Shown here one piece after another: positions 56,694 through 64,000 of a stretch of 64,000 bases of DNA (within the stretch, counting starts at the first letter, position 1; each line of letters opens with the position of its first letter). The notes below the pieces were generated by a model, which was not told where the DNA came from, made no database searches, and saw only the letters and a program-made list of their open reading frames with translations. Position numbers and translations under genes: made by a program. The DNA is taken from positions 1,860,648 through 1,924,647 of the forward strand of contig NZ_JH994111.1 in NCBI RefSeq assembly GCF_000316195.1, written 5' to 3'. Source of the DNA: Brachyspira hampsonii 30446. Lineage in GTDB: Bacteria > Spirochaetota > Brachyspiria > Brachyspirales > Brachyspiraceae.

Positions 56694-57167
56694 ATGTTAA
56701 GATATATATTAATACTAATTTCAATATTGATAATCTCTGTTTCATGCGATGAAACAACAGATACTAAAGAAACATATAGTGTAGGTAATGAAACAAAAGA
56801 GCTCTCAGCTAAAGAATATGATGTGTTGATAAATAAAGGCACTGAAATGCCTTTTAGCGGTGAGCTTTTAAATGTAAAAGAAGACGGAATATATACATGC
56901 AAAATATGTGATACTCCATTATTTCGTTCAGAATCAAAATTTAATTCTGGAACAGGTTGGCCTAGTTTTGATGATGCCATATCAGAAAACATAAAATTAG
57001 TACCTGATGGGGATAGAATGGAAGTTGTATGTGCAAAATGCGGCGGACATATGGGACATGTATTTTATGGAGAGGGATTCACCGAAAAAGAAACTAGATA
57101 TTGTATTAATTCTGTTTCTTTAAATTTCGTCAATAAATTTACAAATGAAAATTCTGAAAATAAATAG
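56694..57167 (+). CDS. msrB: Peptide-methionine (R)-S-oxide reductase, exported lipoprotein
   Basis: Reduces R-methionine sulfoxide in proteins, 157 aa. Lipobox ISVSC. Domain has TGWPSFDDAI, the zinc CxxC pairs (CKIC, CAKCGGHMGHVF) and the catalytic cysteine in TRYCINSVSL. Exported to the envelope, where it repairs oxidised surface or periplasmic proteins. Followed by msrA. Confidence 0.92.
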   Translation: MLRYILILISILIISVSCDETTDTKETYSVGNETKELSAKEYDVLINKGTEMPFSGELLNVKEDGIYTCKICDTPLFRSESKFNSGTGWPSFDDAISENIKLVPDGDRMEVVCAKCGGHMGHVFYGEGFTEKETRYCINSVSLNFVNKFTNENSENK

Positions 57168-57222
57168 TGTTTTGAATTGAGATAATAAAGAATAAAATAA
57201 AAATCTCGGAGTTAAATACATT

Positions 57223-57834
57223 ATGATAAAAAAAACAATAATAACAATCTTATCTTTATTATCAATTATTTCATGTTCTGAAAAACTTAACAGTCAAAAT
57301 ATTAATGATAAAGGTAACAATATGGATAATAATACTACAGATATGCCTGAAAATGTAAAGTATGCATATTTTTCTTCAGGATGTTTCTGGGGAACAGAAT
57401 ATTGGTTTGAAAAATCAAAAGGTGTTCTTTCTGTTGTAAGCGGATATGCTGGAGGACATAAAGTAAATCCAACTTATAGAGAAGTATGCACAGGACTTAC
57501 AGGGCATTTAGAAACGGTTAGAGTGGCTTATGATCCTGAAAAAACCACTTATGAAGAATTAGTAAAACTTTTCTTTGAAACTCATGATTTCACTCAAAAG
57601 AATGGACAAGGACCTGATATAGGATCTCAATATTTATCTGCTATTTTCTATCAAAATGACGAAGAAAAAGAAATCGCAGAAAAATATGTTGCTATGCTAA
57701 GAGAAAAAAATTACGATGTTGCTACAACTATAAGACCATTTAAAAACTTTTATGAGGCAGAAGATTATCATCAGGACTACTATGCTAAAAAAGGATCTAT
57801 GCCTTATTGTCATTTCTATACAAAAATATTTTAA
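57223..57834 (+). CDS. msrA: Peptide-methionine (S)-S-oxide reductase, exported lipoprotein
   Basis: Reduces S-methionine sulfoxide, 203 aa. Lipobox IISC, catalytic SSGCFWGTEYWF, VVSGYAGGHKVNPTYREVC and YHQDYYAKKG near the end. With MsrB it covers both sulfoxide stereoisomers outside the cytoplasm. A perfect 18-bp stem terminator follows. Confidence 0.93.
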   Translation: MIKKTIITILSLLSIISCSEKLNSQNINDKGNNMDNNTTDMPENVKYAYFSSGCFWGTEYWFEKSKGVLSVVSGYAGGHKVNPTYREVCTGLTGHLETVRVAYDPEKTTYEELVKLFFETHDFTQKNGQGPDIGSQYLSAIFYQNDEEKEIAEKYVAMLREKNYDVATTIRPFKNFYEAEDYHQDYYAKKGSMPYCHFYTKIF

Positions 57835-57855
57835 TGAAATTTAATTATTAAAAAT

Positions 57856-57892
57856 AAAATAGACTTTAAATTTAAAATTTAAAGTCTATTTT
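57856..57892. terminator. Bidirectional terminator between msrA and the metallophosphoesterase gene
   Basis: Two 18-bp arms (aaaatagactttaaattt and its exact complement) flank a one-base centre, with a T run on each strand. Confidence 0.9.
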
Positions 57893-57899
57893 TTATTTA

Positions 57900-58793
57900 T
57901 CACTTACTTTTTAAAGTTATTATCACTACTTCAGGATATGCAAATAACCTAAAAGGCATAAGCACAGCACCTATTCCCGAACTAACATAAACTTTCATAT
58001 TACCATAATTCATAAGTCCGTAAACAGCTGGAAAAATAGGATATTCTCTATTTTTATTTAATCCCTCCCATACCCACATAGGAAGAAAACTTATTTGAAG
58101 TCCATGAGTATGTCCTGAGAAAAAGAAATCTATAAACTCACTATATCCTCCGTCTTTTGCTCTTTTCAAAGGTATATTGGGTTCATGCGATAAAAGTATA
58201 TGAAAATCCTCAGCTTTAACATTACTAACAGCAATATCAAATCTAACATCATCTGTTAAGAAATCACCTACTCCGCCTATAGATATATATTCTCCCATTT
58301 CATTTGTTATAAATAAAATATTATTGTCAATCACTTTAAATCCATTAGAATATAAAGCATTAGAAACATCTTCTGTACTTTCCCAATTATCATGATTGCC
58401 TAAGACAGCATATTTTCCGTATTTAGCTTCTAAACCTTTTATGCCGTTATAGAATTTATCTGTATTTTTTTTATCATAATGGCTAAACTTATGAGGAGCA
58501 CTGTAAATATAATCTCCTCCAAATAATATCATATCAGGTTTTTCATTCATTATTAAATCTGACATCTTCCTTACATGACTTTCCGGTATATAAAGCCCCG
58601 CATGCATATCTGAAGCCAAAGCCAATTTTATATTATCAAAACTTTTAGGCAGATCCTCAAATTCCAAAGTAATATATCTTACCCTCATAGAATGTGCTGT
58701 TTTGTACATATATAAATGCAATATAAAAATAAATAATATAACTATTAAAAATATTATTTTGTTTCTTTTAGATATTTTCTTAAAAAAATTCAT
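57900..58793 (-). CDS. Membrane-anchored metallophosphoesterase (YkuE-like)
   Basis: Length 297 aa. Single N-terminal membrane helix (IIFLIVILFIFILHLYMY), then calcineurin-like metal ligands in ALASDMHAGLYI, GGDYIY, LGNHDNWE, SHEPNIP and SGHTHGLQ. YkuE relatives act on envelope phosphoesters. Starts 16 bp after the permease gene upstream on the same strand. Confidence 0.88.
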   Translation of the reverse strand: MNFFKKISKRNKIIFLIVILFIFILHLYMYKTAHSMRVRYITLEFEDLPKSFDNIKLALASDMHAGLYIPESHVRKMSDLIMNEKPDMILFGGDYIYSAPHKFSHYDKKNTDKFYNGIKGLEAKYGKYAVLGNHDNWESTEDVSNALYSNGFKVIDNNILFITNEMGEYISIGGVGDFLTDDVRFDIAVSNVKAEDFHILLSHEPNIPLKRAKDGGYSEFIDFFFSGHTHGLQISFLPMWVWEGLNKNREYPIFPAVYGLMNYGNMKVYVSSGIGAVLMPFRLFAYPEVVIITLKSK

Positions 58794-58809
58794 CTCTAAT
58801 CCTTAACCT

Positions 58810-60864
58810 CTATATGTAATTATAATTAGCTATTAAAAGAGATAGTACAAATGATAATAATACTATACATAAACTAAATAATATGAATTTAATACTAAAT
58901 ATCATAAAAATAAATATTATTACAATAGATAATATTACAGAAATAATAAAAGATAAAGCATATAAACTATTTAACAATAAACTTTTATTAAACTTTGATA
59001 ATCTCCTATATAAAACAGATAATACAGATGAAGATAATAAAGCAAGTGAAAAAGCTAATACTATTATAAGTAAAATAGCAGCATTTCTAATTGAGGAAGA
59101 ATTTTCAATATAATATGCTTTATCAGATGAAACGACTTTTAAATCATTTTCATTTATAGTATAGCTAGCATTTAAAAGAGAATATATATCATCATTCTTA
59201 GAAAAAACAATTATGCTTTCATTATATGGAGATTTATCACCTTCTTTAAGATATATAAAACTATTCATAGCAGTGATATCTCCTATAATATCATAATTTT
59301 TATCCTTCAAATCATATATACCGCTTACATAAAAATATCCTGTTTCAAGCCAGCCTCTTGATGCCTTTGCTATCAATGATAATGCATCACCTATTTTTAA
59401 ATTCAAGTAATTAGCTAAATCCTTACCTATTATAATTTCTCTTTTGGGACTTTCAAACATTTCTCCTTCTATTATTATATTAGATAAACTTAATCCGCTT
59501 TCTAATATATTTTTTTCATAAGCATAAACTCTTGAACCTATACTTCCAGTCCTTATAACAACACCCGCAGGAAAACTCAATACTCTTTCTATTTCAGCAT
59601 ATTTGTCATAAGAATAAATTTCATTAAAAAGAGTATTAGTTATATTTTCATTATATATAGAGCCGTTAAATAAAAATGTATTTTTTGATGTTTTGTCTTT
59701 TACTATTCTAACAATATTTTCTAATTTTTCTATATTTGAATTATCATTCGCAGATGAAATAAATGACAAATATAGTAATATAAACCCTATCGTATAAGTA
59801 AATGCTAATCCGAATATAATCAATATATTCTTATTTTTTTTGTATTCTTCATCATTTTCTATAAATAATTTCTCTAAAATGCTGTATTTTATATTAGCAG
59901 ATATGACGGATATTATGTTAATAATAAGCATAGAAATATATGCATAACTAAATACAAAGTCTTTTTGATAGTATAATTTTATAATTATAAAGTATATAAT
60001 AAATGATAATATAAAACCAATGAATGAAAATAATACTTTATTTTTTAATACAGTTTTATACTCATATATTGTTTGCGAATTAATAAATATAAACACAGAA
60101 AATAAAGAAAATAAATATATTAATAATATGCAAATATTAAGTTTGCTATTATCCTGATTATTATCATTATCTCCTAAAATATCTTTTTTAGAATATATAG
60201 AAAAATCATTTCCGTAAATTTCTTTTATATCATTGTCATATTTTATTAAATTTTCATTTTTAATATTCTTTTTTATATATACTTCTGTTGCGGCATTTTC
60301 TAAACCAGTGAAATTATTTAAATTATTAATATCTATCAAAGCATAATTATAATTTAATTTATCACATACCTCTATTACAGTATATTCTTCTGCATTATAA
60401 TGTCCTGTTTTTGTAATGAGTTTTAATATAACTGTATCATTAGTTTTGATATCCAATATAGAAGATATTGATTTGCTTATTATTATAGAATTATTAGAAT
60501 CAAAATTTTCTAAAGTATAGTCGGATAATATATTAAAAACTTTTTCATCATTTTGTATATCAATTCCATTTATAACAATTTCTTCTTCGCCTATATGAGA
60601 TATTAAACTAGCTCTGTATTTTAATCTTGATGATGTATAATCTGTTTTGAATATTTCTTTTAACTTTTCTTCTTTTTGAGAATAATCAAATATATAATAA
60701 TCATCTAGTATATAATCTCTTAAAGGCATATAATTAGTGTTCATTATATTTATATTACTTAAGGAAGTATCATAATTGTCTTTAGATACATAATTAATAG
60801 ACAATAATGCCATTAATGTAACTATTATAGATATTAAACAAACTAGTATATTAATTTTTTTCAT
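58810..60864 (-). CDS. FtsX/MacB-like ABC permease
   Basis: Length 684 aa. N-terminal membrane helix, a large extracytoplasmic MacB periplasmic-core-like region (~residues 30-230), a cluster of four helices (~245-370), a second extracytoplasmic part containing EIIIGKDLANYLNLKIGD, and C-terminal helices. Such permeases move lipoproteins or peptides, or sense the envelope, with a separate ATPase that is not encoded adjacent here. Family call moderate. Confidence 0.7.
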   Translation of the reverse strand: MKKINILVCLISIIVTLMALLSINYVSKDNYDTSLSNINIMNTNYMPLRDYILDDYYIFDYSQKEEKLKEIFKTDYTSSRLKYRASLISHIGEEEIVINGIDIQNDEKVFNILSDYTLENFDSNNSIIISKSISSILDIKTNDTVILKLITKTGHYNAEEYTVIEVCDKLNYNYALIDINNLNNFTGLENAATEVYIKKNIKNENLIKYDNDIKEIYGNDFSIYSKKDILGDNDNNQDNSKLNICILLIYLFSLFSVFIFINSQTIYEYKTVLKNKVLFSFIGFILSFIIYFIIIKLYYQKDFVFSYAYISMLIINIISVISANIKYSILEKLFIENDEEYKKNKNILIIFGLAFTYTIGFILLYLSFISSANDNSNIEKLENIVRIVKDKTSKNTFLFNGSIYNENITNTLFNEIYSYDKYAEIERVLSFPAGVVIRTGSIGSRVYAYEKNILESGLSLSNIIIEGEMFESPKREIIIGKDLANYLNLKIGDALSLIAKASRGWLETGYFYVSGIYDLKDKNYDIIGDITAMNSFIYLKEGDKSPYNESIIVFSKNDDIYSLLNASYTINENDLKVVSSDKAYYIENSSSIRNAAILLIIVLAFSLALLSSSVLSVLYRRLSKFNKSLLLNSLYALSFIISVILSIVIIFIFMIFSIKFILFSLCIVLLSFVLSLLIANYNYI

Positions 60865-61030
60865 AAACTATCCATATAAAAAACTATATTTATGAGATTA
60901 TATCTTAATAGTAATTTTTGTAAATAGATAATATTTATAAATAATAAAAAAATTGATTATACAAAAAATTATATTTTTATATATAGTATTTTATTTGTGA
61001 ATTATTGTATATTTAAAATAAACAAATTAT

Positions 61031-61073
61031 ATTTAGCTATATTTTTAATTTATACATAAAAATATAGCTAAAT
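61031..61073 (-). terminator. Terminator after lysS
   Basis: A perfect 16-bp inverted repeat (atttagctatattttt / aaaaatatagctaaat) around an 11-nt loop, 16 bp past the lysS stop. Confidence 0.7.
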
Positions 61074-61088
61074 TAATATCGTATATAA

Positions 61089-62609
61089 TTATTCTGATTT
61101 TCTCATTTGAGGGAAAAGAATAGTATCTCTAATACTAGCTACATTTAAGAAAAGTATAGCCATTCTGTCGATACCTATTCCAAGACCGCCAGTAGGAGGA
61201 AGTCCGTATTCTAAGGCATTAATATAATCCAAATCCATATCCATAGTCTCATCTTCGCCGCGGGCTTTTGCTTTTAACTGTTCTTCAAAACGTTCTTTCT
61301 GATCTATTGGATCATTAAGCTCGCTGAATCCGTTTGACATCTCCATTCCGCCTATAAATAATTCGTATCTCTCTGTAATATCTGGATTATCTGGATAAGA
61401 TTTTGAAAGCGGAGAAACTGCCTTAGGATAATTAATAACAAATGTAGGCTGTATTAATTTCTCTTCTACTTTCTCTTCAAATACAGTAACCATTACTTCC
61501 CATTTAGAAGGTTTATTTTTAGAGGTATCTATTTCTATTCCTATAGATTTTGCTTTTTCTATAGCTTCATCATCTGATTCTATAGCATTAAAATCTAGCC
61601 CAGAATGTTCTTTAACCAAATCAACCATAGGTACTCTTGCAAAATGAGGTTTAAAGTTAATTTCATAATCTTTATATGTTGAAGTATATTTGCCGTTTAA
61701 TTTATAGCATACTTTAGAGAATACTTCTTCTACTAATTCCATAACATTATAAAAGTTAGCATAAGCCATATACGCTTCCATCATAGTAAACTCTGGATTA
61801 TGCTTTGTTGATATTCCCTCATTTCGGAAATTTCTATTGAGTTCAAATACTCTGTCGAAACCTCCTACTATTAATCTTTTCAAATAAAGTTCTGGTGCTA
61901 TTCTAAGATAAAGTGTCATGTCCAAAGTATTATGATGCGTAACAAAAGGTTTTGCCTTAGCTCCGCCTATTAATGGATGCATCATAGGAGTTTCCACTTC
62001 TAAAAAATTATTTTCTATCATTACTTCTCTTATAGCAGATATCATCTTTGAGCGTTTAATAAATGCCTCTTTTACATCATCATTCATTATTAAATCAACA
62101 TATCTTTGTCTGTATCTAAGTTCTGTATCAGTGAGTCCATGAAATTTTTCAGGCAATGGATTTATGGATTTTGTAAGAAGTGTTACTTCGCTTGCATATA
62201 TAGTTATCTCACCTGTTTTTGTTTTAAATACAGTTCCCTTTATTCCTACAATATCTCCTATGTCTATTAACTTTTTAAATACTGTATTATAAAATTCATC
62301 GCCTACCTTATCTCTTTGTACATAAGCCTGAATACTGCCTTCAGAATCTTTTATAGTTAAAAACGAAGATTTGCCCATAACTCTGTATAGCATAATTCTG
62401 CCTGCTATAGCAACTTCTGTCTGATTCTTTTCTAATTCATCAAATTTTTCTGCTATTTCCTTTGATTTGTAAGTTACATCATAGCTGTTTGGAAATGGGT
62501 TGATACCCATATTTCTTAAAGTGTTTAATTTCTCTTTTCTGTTTTCTTTTTCTACACTAGTATTTTTTTCATTTTGTGTATTTTCAGAATTATTTTGATT
62601 TTCTGACAT
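61089..62609 (-). CDS. lysS: Lysyl-tRNA synthetase, class II
   Basis: Charges tRNA-Lys, 506 aa. OB-fold near the N-terminus (VAIAGRIMLYRVMGKSSFLT), class II motif 2 FRNEGISTKHNPEFTMMEAY and motif 3 GLPPTGGLGIGIDRMAILF. The N-terminal ~20 residues are Asn/Glu-rich and extra. Monocistronic. Confidence 0.97.
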   Translation of the reverse strand: MSENQNNSENTQNEKNTSVEKENRKEKLNTLRNMGINPFPNSYDVTYKSKEIAEKFDELEKNQTEVAIAGRIMLYRVMGKSSFLTIKDSEGSIQAYVQRDKVGDEFYNTVFKKLIDIGDIVGIKGTVFKTKTGEITIYASEVTLLTKSINPLPEKFHGLTDTELRYRQRYVDLIMNDDVKEAFIKRSKMISAIREVMIENNFLEVETPMMHPLIGGAKAKPFVTHHNTLDMTLYLRIAPELYLKRLIVGGFDRVFELNRNFRNEGISTKHNPEFTMMEAYMAYANFYNVMELVEEVFSKVCYKLNGKYTSTYKDYEINFKPHFARVPMVDLVKEHSGLDFNAIESDDEAIEKAKSIGIEIDTSKNKPSKWEVMVTVFEEKVEEKLIQPTFVINYPKAVSPLSKSYPDNPDITERYELFIGGMEMSNGFSELNDPIDQKERFEEQLKAKARGEDETMDMDLDYINALEYGLPPTGGLGIGIDRMAILFLNVASIRDTILFPQMRKSE

Positions 62610-62790
62610 TAAATTATCCCTCTTAAATTATTTGTTATTTATAATGAAATAACATGAAAAATATTGATATAAATATATATTAAAAACGAAAAAAATTCTA
62701 TAAAAAATTAACATTATTGAATATATTAAATAAAGTTAATGAATGCTAGGAATCACTTTACAATATTAGAAAATATATTATCATTAATAT

Positions 62791-63237
62791 ATGAATAATA
62801 AATTAAAAATTATAAAATATAAAGCTATACTATTTTTTATAGGACTGATATTTTTATCTGCATCATTTATTATAATATATATTAATTTTAGATTTAATGA
62901 TGACAATATAATAAAAGTAAATGCCAATGTAGAGAGTATTGAGTATTATGAATACGGAATTATAAAAAAACAAAAATTTGCAAATGTGATTTATAGTTTT
63001 ATTTATGAAGGAAAAGAAATAATGCTTACAAATTCATATTTGGAAAATTCAGACAATAATATTTCTGTAAATTCTACAACTGAAATACTTTATGATAGAA
63101 TAAGCAACACTATAGTAACTAAGCCTAGTATATATACATTAATTATAGCATTTATATTTATAATATTTGCTATAGTAGTAATTGTATTTGCCTTTAAATT
63201 AAAACAAAACAATATATATGTATCACCTAAACTATAG
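62791..63237 (+). CDS. DUF3592-like small membrane protein
   Basis: Length 148 aa with one hydrophobic helix at each end (LFFIGLIFLSASFIIIYI and a C-terminal one) around a short extracytoplasmic beta domain with ANVESIEYYEYG and TEILYDRIS. This layout fits DUF3592 proteins of unknown role. An intrinsic terminator follows. Confidence 0.65.
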   Translation: MNNKLKIIKYKAILFFIGLIFLSASFIIIYINFRFNDDNIIKVNANVESIEYYEYGIIKKQKFANVIYSFIYEGKEIMLTNSYLENSDNNISVNSTTEILYDRISNTIVTKPSIYTLIIAFIFIIFAIVVIVFAFKLKQNNIYVSPKL

Positions 63238-63254
63238 AAATAAATTTCTATAAT

Positions 63255-63300
63255 AAATAGCTGATAATTAATTTAATAAATCATCAGCTATTTATTTTTT
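63255..63300 (+). terminator. Intrinsic terminator
   Basis: aaatagctgat and atcagctattt pair (11 bp), loop ~17 nt, then TATTTTTTATTT. Confidence 0.8.
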
Positions 63301-63388
63301 ATTTATTGTTGTTATGAAGCCTACAACTACAATTATGGTGCTTAACTAATCTATAGTATCAGTATTATTGGTATTAACGGTATTAGCA

Positions 63389-63720
63389 GACTTGTTTCAA
63401 AAGTACTTGACAAACAATTTTACAAGTTTATTATTTTATGCTAAATTAAATAATATTAATAACGATTTAATTAGATGTTTTACATGTTGTATAAATTGTA
63501 TGTTTAAGCTACAAAGTTCTTTCGCCTGCCAAAGGCACACAGAGTGAGGCGTACTGCGTATGGTTCTTTTATAGCAATACAGAAAAGTACCTTGCCTACG
63601 GCACGCAGAGCGTCGGTAAAAGAACTGGGGTTTGGCACGACTGTGTGCTTCTAAGCAAAGATCCAACTATAATTTAAAAATATTAAATAAAAATTTATAA
63701 ATCTAGTTTTTAAACAAGTC
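63389..63720 (+). mobile_element. MITE-like element, copy 4 (332 bp)
   Basis: Left end agacttgtttcaaaagtacttgaca, right end agtttttaaacaagtct (two mismatches to the perfect arm), TA on the right and CA on the left. The core shows tcgcctgccaaaggcac, gaggcgtactgcgtatgg, aaaagaactggggttt and cgactgtgtgctt, as in copies 1-3. In this copy agttcttt and aaagaact are perfectly complementary across the core. The small frame inside is not a credible gene. Confidence 0.75.
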
Positions 63721-63853
63721 TAGTATTTGTGTTTACTTCTGTATTATCAGCTTCTTTAGAAATTGCAGCTTATTATATTTATTATACTAATTAATATTAA
63801 AATAGAATTTTAAAAAAATTTAATAAGATGATATCATATTAAATTTTTCATGT

Positions 63854-64000
63854 CATAATTTTTCTATTTTTTCTATACTAAGTCCTGTTAATTCGCTTAT
63901 AAGATTTAAATCCATATTTTTATTTTTCATATTTCTAGCTAGAGAATATTTTTCTTGTTCTATACCTTGTTCTATACCTTGTTCTATACCTTGTTTAATT
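63854..64000 (-). CDS. C-terminus of an Rpn-type PD-(D/E)xK nuclease/transposase-like protein (5' end beyond window)
   Basis: The visible ~48 residues read as three GIEQ units, then EQEKYSLARNMKNKNMDLNL and an ending ISELTGLSIEKIEKL, the common tail of Rpn/YhgA-like recombination-promoting nucleases in gut bacteria. Three 12-bp units (ggtatagaacaa on the minus strand) form a short coding tandem repeat. Only the tail is seen, so the nuclease domain is inferred from family habit. Confidence 0.65.

Noticed and set aside
63436..63666. 76-codon frame on the minus strand
   Set aside because: Same situation in element copy 4; peptide resembles the spurious frames of copy 1 because the DNA is repeated.

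Overview
This is a very AT-rich stretch of a spirochaete chromosome, most likely Brachyspira. The evidence is the base composition, strings of AT-ending codons, many lipoproteins and small outer-membrane barrels with spirochaete-style signal peptides, and an anaerobe/host-gut gene set (rubrerythrin, GTP-type PEPCK, RNase Y, ParA/ParB). The species call is inference from composition and protein style; no database search was possible.

Layout. 1-3.5 kb: the end of a DegT-type aminotransferase gene, then a zinc/manganese ABC importer whose permease gene (+) faces its ATPase and binding-protein genes (-) across a G-rich repeat. 3.7-8.3 kb: two META-domain lipoproteins leading into an ABC permease/ATPase pair, a Ca/Na antiporter, a membrane protein with an 18-bp tandem repeat, and a cupin. 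8.3-15 kb (all minus): pyrG, a two-gene AAA ATPase plus PD-(D/E)xK-like pair, psuG-psuK (pseudouridine breakdown), recR and ybaB. 15-25.5 kb: a CsgG/FlgT-like envelope protein, a MATE exporter with an attenuator-type leader, parA-parB and a DUF4384 protein, interrupted by copies of a short terminal-inverted-repeat element. 26-34 kb: ymdB-rny, rubrerythrin, a cytidylate-kinase-like protein, a ClC protein and ychF. 34-40 kb: a Rieske oxygenase, a STAS protein, then ribF-rpsO-pnp. 40-50 kb: an ankyrin gene split by an in-frame stop, pckG, a phage-type remnant, oppA, kptA and a C26 peptidase. 50-58 kb: recA, SRP RNA, tRNA-Ser(GGA), tRNA-Arg(GCG), rsfS, an LCP-family protein, a CsgG-like lipoprotein cluster and msrB-msrA. 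58-64 kb: a metallophosphoesterase, an FtsX/MacB-like permease, lysS, a DUF3592-like protein, another inverted-repeat element, and the 3' end of an Rpn-type nuclease gene.

Most of the window is ordinary housekeeping in short operons (ymdB-rny, ribF-rpsO-pnp, ybaB-recR, rsfS-LCP, msrB-msrA). The accessory signal lies between genes. There is a family of about 250-420 bp MITE-like elements (four copies plus a fragment) with GC-rich structured cores and perfect or near-perfect 17-bp ends next to TA. There is a second dispersed repeat with acgcacg/cgtgcgt arms and two G boxes (two full copies plus remnants). A 32-bp promoter-bearing direct repeat lies in front of both oppA and kptA.

The best candidates for something undescribed are the ATPase/nuclease-like gene pair at 10.1-11.9 kb, which has the layout of a defence module; the MITE-like family; and the leader of the MATE gene, which looks like a transcription-attenuating riboswitch and could be a guanidine-IV (mepA-motif) RNA.
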